From positions 160,701 through 224,700 of the forward strand of contig NZ_CDBH01000022.1 of the NCBI RefSeq assembly GCF_000820305.1: 64,000 nt of DNA. The letters run 5' to 3'. Source of the DNA: Aeromonas dhakensis. GTDB lineage: Bacteria > Pseudomonadota > Gammaproteobacteria > Enterobacterales > Aeromonadaceae. Below, one piece after another: positions 27,990 through 37,169 of the stretch. Each line of letters starts with the position of its first letter. The stretch's first letter is position 1. The notes under the pieces are model-generated. The model made no database searches and had not been told where the DNA came from. It saw only the letters and a list, made by a program, of their open reading frames with translations. The position numbers and the translations under genes are program-made.

Positions 27990-28035
27990 GGTGATCAGAG
28001 GATCACCCTTGTCCATTGCTGGGTGATCATTCACC
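27990..28035. promoter_or_regulatory. Repeated GGTGATC motifs, candidate operator
   Basis: GGTGATCA occurs at 27990-27997 and 28022-28029, 32 bases (three turns) apart. The first is completed to a 7-bp inverted repeat by GATCACC (28001-28007); the second forms GGTGA/TCACC (28022-28035). Such phased repeats fit a response-regulator binding region; the DcuR/CitB-type regulator coded in the operon is a candidate, by inference. Confidence 0.4.
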
Positions 28036-28324
28036 ACTGCCAAACCTGACAGGCCATTATTGTTGGTTGCGACGCTGGTTATTTGATCGTTATTTGACAA
28101 TGACCGCTTCAATCGCCGCTTTAAAGTGCAAAAGAGTGCGCTTCGAAGTGATTTAATGGCGACGACGGGGACCAAAATACCCCCATGTAAAATGGGTGCC
28201 AACCTTGCCCGCAGGCCATAGCGTTTAAGAATTTAATGTTTTTATATGCCTTTGTTGGCGGGCTAACCGACAGGAGGAGCGGAGATCTCTAGAGTGGCGC
28301 CACACCACACGCTGGAGCATAACA

Positions 28325-29632
28325 ATGAAAAACCTCTCTACCCCACACACCAGAACCGCCCTGTTCGGCGGTCGGCAGATTGCCGGCATGCCCATGATGA
28401 TCTTTCTGGGCCTCGCCACCTGCGTCCTCTTCTCGGGCTGGAACGGCTCGCTGCCGCTCGGCATGGTCGGCGCGCTGGCGCTGATGTTCGTGCTCGGCAC
28501 CCTGCTGACCGAGCTCGGCGAGCGCATCACCCCCATCCGCGAATACCTGGGTGGTGGCACCATACTCGCCATCTTCGGCGGCGCCGCCCTGTTTGAATAC
28601 CGGATCCTGCCCGTCGAGGCGGGTCAGGTGATCATCGGCTTCATGAAGGAGGGGGGCTTTCTCAACTTCTTCATCGCCAGCCTGGTGACCGGCTCTGTGT
28701 TCGGCATGAGCGGCGCCCTGCTGAAGAATGCCGCCATGCGCTACCTGCCGGTGATCCTGGGGGGCGTCGCACTGGCGCTGCTCAGCGTCGGTCTGGTGGG
28801 CGCCCTGATGGGCTACGGCTTCAAGAATGCCGTGCTGCTCATCGGTCTGCCCATCATGGGCGGCGGCATGGGGGCCGGCGCCGTGCCGCTGGTGGAGATC
28901 CTCTCCGGGCCGCTGCAGATGTCGAGCGCCGATCTGCTCTCGCGCATGGTGCCGGCGGTAGTGATCGCCAACACCCTGGCCATCCTGGTGGGCACCCTGC
29001 TGGCCCGCCTCGGCCGCCGCTACCCCGCCCTGACCGGCAACGGCAAGCTGATGATAAAAGAGAGTACAGATAGCGTGGCCGAGGAGAAGGCGCAGGCGCC
29101 GACGCTGGAGAGTCTGGGTCTGGGCCTCTTCATCAGCTCCAGCATGTTCGTGCTGGGCTCATTGCTTGGCAACTTCATCCCCATGCACCCCTTCGCCCTG
29201 ATGATCCTGGCGGTGGCCGTCATCAAGGTGAGCGGCCTGCTGCCCCGTCGTTACGAGCAGGCGGCGGCCGATTGGTACCAGTTCGTGGTCACCAACCTGA
29301 CCCCCTCTCTGCTGGTGGGGATCGGAGTCGCCTACACCAGCATCCCCGAGCTCATCAGCGCCTTCTCCGTCAGCTATTTCGTGCTGGTGCTGGTGACCGT
29401 GCTCGGTGGCGCCCTGGGGGCGGCGCTGGTGGGCCGAATGATCGGCTTCTACCCCATCGAGGCAGCCATCACCGGTGGCCTGTGCATGGCCAACATGGGG
29501 GGCACGGGTGACGTGGCCGTGCTCTCGGCGGCCCAGCGCATGACGCTGATGCCGTTCGCCCAGATCTCCTCTCGTCTCGGGGGCGCCGTCATGCTGATCC
29601 TGGCGACCCTGCTCATCTCGCTGCTGGCATAA
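28325..29632 (+). CDS. 2-hydroxycarboxylate transporter (2HCT family, malate/citrate symporter)
   Basis: 435 residues, about eleven transmembrane segments. Two re-entrant loops with the family's GG motifs are visible: P-I-M-G-G-G-M-G-A-G-A-V-P (near 180) and M-A-N-M-G-G-T-G-D-V-A-V-L-S-A-A (near 390). 2HCT carriers move malate, citrate or related acids, usually with sodium. Its place just before malic enzyme (11-base gap) makes malate the likely substrate, as in the maeP-maeE pairs of other bacteria. Confidence 0.92.
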   Translation: MKNLSTPHTRTALFGGRQIAGMPMMIFLGLATCVLFSGWNGSLPLGMVGALALMFVLGTLLTELGERITPIREYLGGGTILAIFGGAALFEYRILPVEAGQVIIGFMKEGGFLNFFIASLVTGSVFGMSGALLKNAAMRYLPVILGGVALALLSVGLVGALMGYGFKNAVLLIGLPIMGGGMGAGAVPLVEILSGPLQMSSADLLSRMVPAVVIANTLAILVGTLLARLGRRYPALTGNGKLMIKESTDSVAEEKAQAPTLESLGLGLFISSSMFVLGSLLGNFIPMHPFALMILAVAVIKVSGLLPRRYEQAAADWYQFVVTNLTPSLLVGIGVAYTSIPELISAFSVSYFVLVLVTVLGGALGAALVGRMIGFYPIEAAITGGLCMANMGGTGDVAVLSAAQRMTLMPFAQISSRLGGAVMLILATLLISLLA

Positions 29633-29643
29633 GGAACAAGATA

Positions 29644-31194
29644 ATGAACGACATCATGATGGGCACCAGCCTGCCCTATGCCGAACGCAAGCGTCAGGGA
29701 TTGATGGGGCGCATGCCCCACAAGGAGGAGTCGCTGGCCCAGCAGCGACGCCGCATCTACCGGCTGGTCTCGGCCATGCAGAGTCCGTTTGATCAGCACC
29801 TGCTGCTGCGCCAGCTGCAGGAGGACAACCCGGTACTGTTCTACGAGCTGGTGCGCCACCATCTGCCGGAGCTGTTGCCCATCATCTACACCCCTGTGGT
29901 GGGGGAGGCGTGCCAGCGCCACAGCGACCTCTATCTGCGCAGCCACGGCCTCTACCTCTCCTGGCACGACCGGGACGAGCTGGACCACATCTTCGCGGCG
30001 GTGGAGCAGGAGGTGGACGTCATCGTCATCTCCGACGGCGAGCGGGTGCTGGGGCTCGGCGATCTCGGCATCGGCGGCATGGGGATCTGCATCGGCAAAC
30101 TGGCGCTCTACTCCGCCGCCGGTGGCATCAACCCGGCGCGCACCCTGCCGCTGTGCGTGGACGTGGGCACCAACAACCCCGAACTGCTGGAAGATGACTC
30201 CTACCTGGGCTGGCAGGCCCGGCGGGTGGATGGCGAGCCCTATTACCAGTTCATGGACAAGGTGGTGGCCGCCATCCGCAAACGCTGGCCCCAGGTAGTG
30301 CTGCAGTTCGAGGACTTCGCCGGCAAGCATGCCGCCAATTTGCTGGCCCGCTACCGCGACGAGCTGTGCATGTTCAACGACGACATCCAGGGCACGGCGG
30401 CGGTGGCGTCGGCCTGCGTGCTGGCGGGCTTACAGCAGGCGGGCAGCGCGCTGGCGGATACCCCGGTGCTGATCGTCGGCGCCGGCTCGGCCGGCTGCGG
30501 TATCGCCGCCATGCTGGCCCAGCTGGCGGGCGGCCCGGAGCGAGTGCAGCTGTTCGATCAGGACGGTCTGGTCTGCCTGGACCGGGCCGGGCTCACCCCG
30601 GCCCAGCAGCCGTTTGCCCGCCCGGCGGGGGAGGCGTGCAATTCCTTGGCCGCGCTTATCGAGCGGCTGCGCCCCGGGGTGCTGATCGGGGTGAGCGGTC
30701 AGGGCGGCTTGTTCGACGAGGCGGTGCTGACCGCCATGGGGGAGGTGTGCGAGCGGCCGGTGATCCTGCCGCTCTCCAATCCCACTCGCAGCGCCGAGGC
30801 GACCCCGGCCCAGGTGTGGCAGGCCACCGGCGGGCGGGCCCTGCTCGCGACCGGCAGCCCCTTCCCGCCGGTGGAGGTGGACGGCGCGGCGCGGGTGGTC
30901 TCTCAATGCAACAACGTCTATGTGTTCCCGGGCATTGGTCTGGGGGCCTGCGCGGTCAAGGCGCGGCGCATCAGCGACGGTATGCTGCGGGCGGCGGTGC
31001 AGGCGGTGGGCGCCTATCCGCTGGCCGAGGGACGGCTGCTGCCCCCCATCGAGCAGGTGGGGGAGGTGGCCCGCGCGGTGGCGAGGGCGGTGGCACTCTG
31101 TGCCCGTGCCGAGGGGCTGGCCGATTTTGCCGGTGATCCCGCACCTTTGATTGACCAGACCTGGTGGCGCCCGCACTATTGGTCCGCGTCCTGA
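29644..31194 (+). CDS. maeA: NAD-dependent malic enzyme
   Basis: 516 residues, somewhat shorter than E. coli MaeA (565). Decarboxylates malate to pyruvate with reduction of NAD+. Visible are I-I-Y-T-P-V-V-G-E-A-C (substrate Tyr), S-D-G-E-R-V-L-G-L-G-D-L-G (Arg/metal region), F-E-D-F-A-G-K-H-A (Lys and metal ligands), F-N-D-D-I-Q-G-T-A and the Rossmann motif G-A-G-S-A-G-C-G-I. With the 2HCT transporter and two-component system it forms a malate-use operon. Confidence 0.93.
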   Translation: MNDIMMGTSLPYAERKRQGLMGRMPHKEESLAQQRRRIYRLVSAMQSPFDQHLLLRQLQEDNPVLFYELVRHHLPELLPIIYTPVVGEACQRHSDLYLRSHGLYLSWHDRDELDHIFAAVEQEVDVIVISDGERVLGLGDLGIGGMGICIGKLALYSAAGGINPARTLPLCVDVGTNNPELLEDDSYLGWQARRVDGEPYYQFMDKVVAAIRKRWPQVVLQFEDFAGKHAANLLARYRDELCMFNDDIQGTAAVASACVLAGLQQAGSALADTPVLIVGAGSAGCGIAAMLAQLAGGPERVQLFDQDGLVCLDRAGLTPAQQPFARPAGEACNSLAALIERLRPGVLIGVSGQGGLFDEAVLTAMGEVCERPVILPLSNPTRSAEATPAQVWQATGGRALLATGSPFPPVEVDGAARVVSQCNNVYVFPGIGLGACAVKARRISDGMLRAAVQAVGAYPLAEGRLLPPIEQVGEVARAVARAVALCARAEGLADFAGDPAPLIDQTWWRPHYWSAS

Positions 31195-31211
31195 TGTTGC
31201 AAGGCTAATCG

Positions 31212-32780
31212 ATGAAACTGCGTCACCAACTGGTCACCCTCTCCCTGGGCCTGTCACTGCTCCTGATCATCATTCTGGGCAGCCTGCTGGCGCTCTTTAT
31301 CCGCCATTTGCTGGAGAGCAATCTGGAGGACAAGGGAGGGGATCTGGCGCGGGTGCTGGCGGGAGACAGCCGGGTGGTGCAGGCGCTGCAGTGGGGGAGC
31401 GATCCGGGCCTGCGCGACTATGTGCAGGGGATCTGCAGCCGCACCGATGCCGCCTACATGGTGGTGACCGACGAGCACGCCCGCCGGCTGAGCCACCCCT
31501 CTCCGGAGCTGGTGGGCGGCCTGTTTCGCGGCGAGGATATCTGGCCCTCCCTCAACGAGCGCAGCAGCTACTGCTCCAAGGACGTGGGTACCCTGGGGCC
31601 GGCCATCCGCTGCTTCGCCCCGGTGATCGGGCCTGACGGGCGCGCCATCGGTGCCGTGGTGGTGGGTTATCTGATGCAGACGGTGGAGAGCATCTACCTG
31701 GATCGGATCGCCCTGCTCATCAGCGCCATCGGCGCCGTGCTGGGCTGCGGCCTGCTGCTGGCGCTCTGGGTCCAGCATCGGCTGCGTCGCACCCTGCTGG
31801 ATCTGGAGCCGGAGACCATCGTCAACCGCTTCGTGTTGCAGGAGCTGGTGCTGGAGCACATCTCGGAGGGGGTGATTGCCCTCGACAGCCAGGGCCATAT
31901 CCGCATGCTCAACAGTGCCGCCTTTTACCAGCTGCGTCTGCCCGGCACCGGCCGCCACTCCCTGCTCGGCCAGCCGCTCTCGGAGCTGTCGCCGCCGCTC
32001 GCCCCCGCCCTGACCCAGGTCGAGACCGAGCTCGGTTTCACCGTGCACGGCGAGTCGTTCGTCGGGCGCTGGCAGGCGGTGGAGGGCAAGATCCCCGGTC
32101 GGCTGCTGATCTTCAGCCGCCCCGAGGTGACCGGCAGTCTCGGCATGCAGGTGACCCACCTGCGCCAGTATGCCGAGATGCTGCGGATGCAGACCCACGA
32201 GTTCGCCAACAAGCTCAGCAGCCTCTCCGGCCTGCTGCAGCTGGGCCATGTGGATCAGGCGGTGGAGCTCATCCAGCAGGAGAGCGAGGCGTGCCAGACC
32301 ATGCTGCACGATCTGCTGCGGGCCATCGAGGACAAGCCGGTGGCCGGGCTCATCCTCGGCAAGTTCAGCCGGGCCCGCGAGCTAGGGGTGGAGCTGGTGT
32401 TGGATCCCGATTCGGCGCTGGGCGAGTACCCGGCGGCGGTGTCGGCGGATCTCATCACCCTCATCGGCAACCTGCTGGACAACGGCATTCGCGCCGCCTG
32501 GGCCCGGCGCAAGCAGTGCCCGCCGCGGGTGCTCATCTCCCTCAACGACTTCGGGCGTCGGCTGGTGATCGAGGTGGAGGACAGCGGCGAGGGGGTGGAC
32601 GAGGCGCTGGCGGACCATCTGTTTGATTACGGCATCAGTCGCCAGACCGGCGATCACGGTGTCGGTCTGTTCCTAGTCAAGGAGACGGTGGCCAGGCGAG
32701 GGGGTGTGATAGAATGGCGCCGCACCGCCGAACAGACGACCCTGTTCGGTATCTACTTGAATAAAAACCAATTGGTGTGA
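31212..32780 (+). CDS. CitA/DcuS-type sensor histidine kinase
   Basis: 522 residues. Membrane helix (about 12-32), periplasmic PAS-like sensor domain (about 35-170, R-V-V-Q-A-L...A-A-Y-M-V-V-T-D), second helix (about 170-195), cytoplasmic PAS (about 210-320), then H-E-F-A-N-K-L with the phosphorylated His at 329, N-L-L-D-N-G-I-R-A-A (N box) and E-D-S-G-E-G-V-D (G1). This group senses C4-dicarboxylates or citrate. Paired with the response regulator 3 bases downstream; it probably controls the malate operon. Confidence 0.92.
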   Translation: MKLRHQLVTLSLGLSLLLIIILGSLLALFIRHLLESNLEDKGGDLARVLAGDSRVVQALQWGSDPGLRDYVQGICSRTDAAYMVVTDEHARRLSHPSPELVGGLFRGEDIWPSLNERSSYCSKDVGTLGPAIRCFAPVIGPDGRAIGAVVVGYLMQTVESIYLDRIALLISAIGAVLGCGLLLALWVQHRLRRTLLDLEPETIVNRFVLQELVLEHISEGVIALDSQGHIRMLNSAAFYQLRLPGTGRHSLLGQPLSELSPPLAPALTQVETELGFTVHGESFVGRWQAVEGKIPGRLLIFSRPEVTGSLGMQVTHLRQYAEMLRMQTHEFANKLSSLSGLLQLGHVDQAVELIQQESEACQTMLHDLLRAIEDKPVAGLILGKFSRARELGVELVLDPDSALGEYPAAVSADLITLIGNLLDNGIRAAWARRKQCPPRVLISLNDFGRRLVIEVEDSGEGVDEALADHLFDYGISRQTGDHGVGLFLVKETVARRGGVIEWRRTAEQTTLFGIYLNKNQLV

Positions 32781-32783
32781 TCT

Positions 32784-33476
32784 ATGGAGCCCATTTTCAC
32801 GCTGGTGATCGAGGATGACGAACGGATAGGATCCATTCTGGCCGAGCTGGTCTCCTCCACCCCCGGATTTTCCCTGCTGGGTCGGGCCGAAAGCCTGACC
32901 CAGGCCGATCTCATGATGCGTGCGGCCCAGCCGCAACTGCTGCTGGTGGACATCTCGCTGCCCGACGGCTCCGGCCTAGAGTGGGTGAACCGGCTGCGCA
33001 GCCACAACCGCGAAGCCTACGTCATCATGGTGACCGCCTCCTGCGACGTGGAGACCATCCAGCAGGCCCTCAACCAGGGGGTGCAGGATTACATCATCAA
33101 GCCGCTGCGGCTGTTTCGCATCCAGCAGAGCCTGGACGAGATCCTCACCCTGCACCGGCGCATCTGCGAGCGCGGCTCCCTCGAGCAGAGCGATCTGGAC
33201 CGGCTGATGGGCAAGGTGAGACCCCAGGGGCGTGACGTGCGCGACACCCCCAAGGGGATCGACGCCATCACCCTGCGCCAGGTGCTGGAGCTGCTGGCGG
33301 GTGAGCCGGACAGCGCCTTCTCCACCGATACGGTGGCGCTACGCTTGTCCCTGAGCCGTACCACGGCGCGCCGCTATCTGGAGTATCTGGAGTCGGAGGA
33401 CAGGGTGGACGTGGATCTCAACTACGGCCAGCGCGGCCGGCCCGAGCGCCGCTACCACTGGCGGCGGGGCAGCTGA
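32784..33476 (+). CDS. CitB/DcuR-type response regulator
   Basis: 230 residues. Receiver domain with D-D at 11-12, phosphorylated Asp 56 (L-L-V-D-I-S-L-P-D-G) and Lys in Y-I-I-K-P-L-R; C-terminal domain with the helix-turn-helix of the family (S-L-S-R-T-T-A-R-R-Y-L-E-Y-L). Members activate C4-dicarboxylate transport genes. It likely binds upstream of the 2HCT gene. Confidence 0.92.
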   Translation: MEPIFTLVIEDDERIGSILAELVSSTPGFSLLGRAESLTQADLMMRAAQPQLLLVDISLPDGSGLEWVNRLRSHNREAYVIMVTASCDVETIQQALNQGVQDYIIKPLRLFRIQQSLDEILTLHRRICERGSLEQSDLDRLMGKVRPQGRDVRDTPKGIDAITLRQVLELLAGEPDSAFSTDTVALRLSLSRTTARRYLEYLESEDRVDVDLNYGQRGRPERRYHWRRGS

Positions 33477-33496
33477 GCCGCCAGATCCATACCAGC

Positions 33497-33522
33497 AAAA
33501 AGGGAGCCGAAGCTCCCTTTTT
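33497..33522. terminator. Bidirectional terminator after malate operon
   Basis: Perfect 11-bp stem AAAAAGGGAGC/GCTCCCTTTTT with a CGAA loop, between converging genes. Confidence 0.92.
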
Positions 33523-33563
33523 CAGGTCTATACGTCGGCACGAAAACCGGTACGACGGGCCGC

Positions 33564-34451
33564 TCAGGCCTCTTCCAGCAGGACGCGGCGGGCTCTTGGT
33601 TTGAACTGGGAGAGCATGACCCCGCTCAGGATGAGGCCGCCCCCCAGCAGGTGATAGCCGTGGATGGGCTCCCCCAGGCTGATGACGGCGATGAGGGCCG
33701 TGCACAGGGGCATCAGGTTCATGAAGACCGAGGTGCGCTCCGCCCCCAGGCTGGCGAGGCCGCGCATCCAGCAGTAGGCGGCGAAGATGGAGGAGGCGAG
33801 CCCGGCGAACAGCACCATGCTCCAGCCCTGAGCGGGAATGGCCAGGGAGTCGGCGGAGAGGGCCAGCGGGATGAGCAGCAGCACCGCCAGCAGGATCTGC
33901 AGGTAGAGGTTGAGCCAGGGGCCGAACGGCAGTTGCCAGCGGCGGATCAAGAGGCCATAGAGGGCATAGCTGGCCGCCCCCAGCAGCATCATGCCATCGC
34001 CTGGGTTGATCCCGCTGTGCAGCAGCGTCTGAGGGTTGCCCTGACCGAGCAGCCAGAGCACCCCGAACAGGGAGAGGCTCATGCCGAGCAGCGCCTGCTT
34101 GCCCGGCTTCTGGCCAAAGCAGCAGGCTCCTATCAGCAGGGTGAGCAGCGGCAGCAGGGAGCCGATGACCCCCATGTTGGTGGCCGAGGTGCTGTGGGCG
34201 GCATAGTAGGCGAGGCACTGGTAGAGCACCATGCCAAGCAGGGAGAGCACCAGCAGCTTGCCGAGCCAGGGGCGGAGATCGCGCCGGCGGCGCCACAGCT
34301 GCGGCAGGCAGAAGGGGGTCAGCGCCAGGGCGGCGATCACCCAGCGGTAAAACGAGATGGCGGCAGGATCCAGCACGCCGGCGGCGGCCTTGGAGACCAC
34401 GGTATTGGCGGCCCAGATCAGGATGGCGAGCAGGGGAAAGAGAAAGGGCAT
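33564..34451 (-). CDS. EamA/DMT family permease
   Basis: 295 residues, ten predicted transmembrane helices in two EamA repeats (first repeat motif I-L-I-W-A-A-N-T-V-V-S-K; second S-Y-A-L-Y-G-L-L-I-R-R and G-A-E-R-T-S-V-F-M-N-L-M-P). Members export amino acids or other small metabolites. An AraC-type gene starts 96 bases away on the other strand and is the likely local regulator. Substrate unknown. Confidence 0.9.
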   Translation of the reverse strand: MPFLFPLLAILIWAANTVVSKAAAGVLDPAAISFYRWVIAALALTPFCLPQLWRRRRDLRPWLGKLLVLSLLGMVLYQCLAYYAAHSTSATNMGVIGSLLPLLTLLIGACCFGQKPGKQALLGMSLSLFGVLWLLGQGNPQTLLHSGINPGDGMMLLGAASYALYGLLIRRWQLPFGPWLNLYLQILLAVLLLIPLALSADSLAIPAQGWSMVLFAGLASSIFAAYCWMRGLASLGAERTSVFMNLMPLCTALIAVISLGEPIHGYHLLGGGLILSGVMLSQFKPRARRVLLEEA

Positions 34452-34547
34452 AGCGACTCCTTGGTATGATGGGGAGAGTCTAACCTTGTCTTGAACGATG
34501 TAAGTAGCGTAAATAAGACATGTCATAACCGCTTTGGGACAATCTGC

Positions 34548-35354
34548 ATGGGTACCCTCACCCTGGCCGAGCAGGATCGCCTGCTGGCCGCCCCCAACCC
34601 CCTCTATTTTCGCTACAGCCAGATCCAGGGGGGCAACGCCTGCGCCGAACATGCCCACCCCTGGGGCCAGCTCAGCCTCATCAGTCTCGGGGTCATGGTG
34701 GTGGAGGTCGGGGGGCAGCGGCTGGTGGCGCCGCCGGACTACCTCATCTGGGTGCCGGCGGATCAGCCCCACACCGCCTTCAACGAGCAGACCCTGGACT
34801 ACACCTCCATCTACGTGAGCCACGCGCTGGCGCCGCGCCTGCCACGGGAACCCCAGCTGCTGGCGCTTACCCCCTTGCTGCGGGCCCTGCTGGAGGATTT
34901 CACCCAGCGCCGGGTCGGCCACATGGAGGACGAGTGGGATGCCCGCCAGGGTGAACTCTTCATCGAGAAGCTGGCTCGCACCCGTTGCCAGCCAAGCTAC
35001 CTGCCCCAGAGCCGGGATCGCCTGCTGGCCCCCCTGCTGGCGGCATTGCAGGCGGCGCCGGAGGACAACCGCACCCTGGCCCAGTGGGCCAAGGTGCTGC
35101 ACACCACGGAGCGCACCCTGGCGCGGCGCTGCCAGAAGGAGCTTGGCATGAGCCTCGGCCAGTGGCGCACCCGGCTGCGGCTGGTGAAGGCGCTGGACTG
35201 GCTGCGCGGCGAGATGCCGGTGCAGGAGATCGCCTGGCGGCTCGGTTACACCTCCACCTCGGCTTTTATCGCCATGTTCCAGCGCGAACAGGGCTGTGCC
35301 CCCCAGCGCTATCGTCAACAGCTGGGGATCGGCGCCGGGCAGGCACAACTCTGA
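34548..35354 (+). CDS. AraC family transcriptional regulator
   Basis: 268 residues from the chosen ATG. An N-terminal cupin-like ligand domain (A-E-H-A-H-P-W-G-Q-L-S...V-P-A-D-Q-P-H) is followed by two C-terminal helix-turn-helix motifs (L-A-Q-W-A-K-V-L-H-T-T-E-R-T-L-A-R-R and I-A-W-R-L-G-Y-T-S-T-S-A-F-I). The histidines suggest a metal- or small-molecule-binding cupin. It is divergent from an EamA exporter, which it probably controls. An open frame extends 19 codons upstream but without support. Confidence 0.9.
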   Translation: MGTLTLAEQDRLLAAPNPLYFRYSQIQGGNACAEHAHPWGQLSLISLGVMVVEVGGQRLVAPPDYLIWVPADQPHTAFNEQTLDYTSIYVSHALAPRLPREPQLLALTPLLRALLEDFTQRRVGHMEDEWDARQGELFIEKLARTRCQPSYLPQSRDRLLAPLLAALQAAPEDNRTLAQWAKVLHTTERTLARRCQKELGMSLGQWRTRLRLVKALDWLRGEMPVQEIAWRLGYTSTSAFIAMFQREQGCAPQRYRQQLGIGAGQAQL

Positions 35355-35376
35355 CCGCGACCGCACCAGCAATGAA

Positions 35377-35398
35377 AAGGGCGCCCGCAGGCGCCCTT
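35377..35398. terminator. Terminator between AraC and aldehyde dehydrogenase genes
   Basis: AAGGGCGCC/GGCGCCCTT nine-bp stem, CGCA loop; a T-run follows on the minus strand. Confidence 0.85.
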
Positions 35399-35416
35399 GT
35401 GGATCACGGGGTGGGC

Positions 35417-36934
35417 TTAGAAGAAGCCGAGCGGGTTGATGTCGTGGCTCACCAGCAGGTTCTTGGTGTTTTGGTAGTGGTCCAGCATCATCTTGTGGGT
35501 CTCGCGACCGATCCCTGACTTCTTGTAGCCACCGAAGGCCGCGTGGGCAGGGTAGGCGTGGTAGCAGTTGACCCAGACCCGGCCGGCCTGGATGCCGCGC
35601 CCCATGCGCCAGGCCAGGTTGCTGTCGCGGGTCCACAGGCCCGCCCCCAGCCCGTACTGGGTGTCGTTGGCAATGGCCAGCGCATCCGCCTCGTCCTTGA
35701 AGGTGGTGACCCCGAGCGCCGGCCCGAAGATCTCCTCCTGGAACACCCGCATCTTGTTCTGGCCGTGGAAGATGGTGGGTTGGATATAGAAGCCCCCCTC
35801 CAGTCCGCTCACCTTGGCCGGGCCGCCGCCGATCAGCATTTTTGCCCCTTCGCCGCGGCCGATCTCCATGTAGCTCAGGATCTTGTCGAACTGCTCGCGG
35901 GACGCCTGGGCGCCGACCTGGGTATTGGTGTCGAGGGGGTTGCCCTGCACTATGGTGCGGGCGCGGGCCAGTACCCGGTCCATGAAGTCGTCATAGATGC
36001 TCTCCTGCACCAGGGCGCGGGAGGGGCAGGTGCACACCTCGCCCTGGTTGAAGAAGGTCATCAGCATCCCTTCCACCGCCTTGTCGATGTAGCTGCTCTC
36101 GTGCTGCATCACGTCGGCGAAGTAGATGTTGGGGGACTTGCCGCCCAGCTCCACGGTGGAGGGAATGAGCTTGTCGGCGGCGCAGCGCAGGATATGGGCC
36201 CCCACCTCGGTGGAGCCGGTGAAGGCGAGCTTCTGGATCCGGTTGCTGGTGGCGAGCGCCTGGCCCGCCTCGGCGCCAAAGCCGTTGACCACGTTGACCA
36301 CCCCGGGGGGCAGGATGTCCTTGATGAGATCCATCATCAGCATGATGGTGACCGGGGTCTGCTCGGCGGGCTTGAGCACGCTGCAGCAGCCGGCCGCCAG
36401 CACCGGGGCCAGCTTCCAGGCCGCCATCAGCAGCGGGAAGTTCCACGGGATGATCTGGCCGACCACCCCGATGGGCTCCTTGAAGTGGTAGCTGACGGTG
36501 TTCTGATCCAGCTCGGCGGCCGAACCCTCCTGGGCACGGATGCAGCCGGCGAAGTAGCGGAAGTGATCCACCACCAGCGGCAGGTCGGCGGCCAGGGTCT
36601 CGCGCACCGCCTTGCCGTTCTCCCAGGTTTCGGCGATGGCGAGCACCTCGATGTTCTGCTCGATGCGATCGGCGATGCGCAGTAGCAGGTTGCTGCGTTC
36701 GGTGACGCTGGTCTTGCTCCAGCTGGCGAACGCCTTGTGAGCGGCGTCCAGCGCCAGCTCGATGTCGGCGGCGTCGGAGCGGGCTACCTCGCAGAACACG
36801 CGGCCATCCACCGGCGAGATGTTTTCAAAGTAGCGGCCGGCGCGCGGCGCCACCCAGTCGCCACCGATGAAGTTGTCGTAACGGGACTTGAAGCTGACCA
36901 GGGCACCTGCCTGACCGGGAGCGGTATAAATCAT
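35417..36934 (-). CDS. NAD-dependent aldehyde dehydrogenase (AldB/ExaC-like)
   Basis: 505 residues, the length of acetaldehyde dehydrogenases of the AldB/ExaC group. Visible: W-N-F-P-L-L (cofactor region), F-T-G-S-T-E-V-G (NAD binding), E-L-G-G-K-S-P with the general-base Glu, and [10 protein letters not shown] with catalytic Cys 301. It oxidises aldehydes to acids. The start follows AAGGATGATGAG. Upstream lies a sigma-54 promoter and, divergently, an AcoR-type activator, an arrangement typical for acetoin/ethanol-inducible aldehyde dehydrogenases. Confidence 0.93.
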   Translation of the reverse strand: MIYTAPGQAGALVSFKSRYDNFIGGDWVAPRAGRYFENISPVDGRVFCEVARSDAADIELALDAAHKAFASWSKTSVTERSNLLLRIADRIEQNIEVLAIAETWENGKAVRETLAADLPLVVDHFRYFAGCIRAQEGSAAELDQNTVSYHFKEPIGVVGQIIPWNFPLLMAAWKLAPVLAAGCCSVLKPAEQTPVTIMLMMDLIKDILPPGVVNVVNGFGAEAGQALATSNRIQKLAFTGSTEVGAHILRCAADKLIPSTVELGGKSPNIYFADVMQHESSYIDKAVEGMLMTFFNQGEVCTCPSRALVQESIYDDFMDRVLARARTIVQGNPLDTNTQVGAQASREQFDKILSYMEIGRGEGAKMLIGGGPAKVSGLEGGFYIQPTIFHGQNKMRVFQEEIFGPALGVTTFKDEADALAIANDTQYGLGAGLWTRDSNLAWRMGRGIQAGRVWVNCYHAYPAHAAFGGYKKSGIGRETHKMMLDHYQNTKNLLVSHDINPLGFF

Positions 36935-36998
36935 CTCATCATCCTTATGTGTGTGGTCCTGACCGGGCTGGTGAGCAGCCCGGTTGCTGCTGTGTATC

Positions 36999-37013
36999 GC
37001 AAGGGACGTGCCA
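36999..37013 (-). promoter_or_regulatory. Sigma-54 promoter of the aldehyde dehydrogenase gene
   Basis: TGGCACG-TCCC-TTGC on the minus strand, a perfect match to the -24/-12 consensus with correct spacing. Transcription should start near 36987, about 53 bases before the start codon. Confidence 0.88.
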
Positions 37014-37113
37014 GAGGGTCTGACCAGCGCTCTAAAAGTTACAAAAACGTTATCAAACGGGGTGCGGCAGCGTATCTTGGTTAACCAATGACCGCGGCGG
37101 TGGCGATACAACT

Positions 37114-37161
37114 GTGCCGTTTCTGGACAGTGGTCGCGACAGTCGTGCCGTTTGTGAACAG
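37114..37161. promoter_or_regulatory. Paired upstream activating sites for the divergent activator
   Basis: GTGCCGTTTCTGGACAG (37114-37130) and GTGCCGTTTGTGAACAG (37145-37161) are identical at 15 of 17 positions and 31 bases (three turns) apart. They lie about 135 and 165 bases upstream of the predicted sigma-54 start, a usual distance for enhancer sites, and overlap the activator's own 5' region. Confidence 0.7.
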
Positions 37162-37169
37162 GAGGTGTG

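Larger units (their letters stand above)
27795..28324. other. Long intergenic region upstream of the malate operon
   Basis: 530 bases without a convincing gene. It contains a 31-base near-perfect palindrome (27897-27927), a cluster of GGTGATC-type repeats (27990-28035), and TTGACA at 28094-28099 as a possible -35. The two repeat groups are listed separately. Confidence 0.5.

Noticed and set aside
27918..28202. 94-codon minus-strand frame in the gap before the malate operon
   Set aside because: No ribosome site, no family, unusual composition; it runs through the repeat elements.
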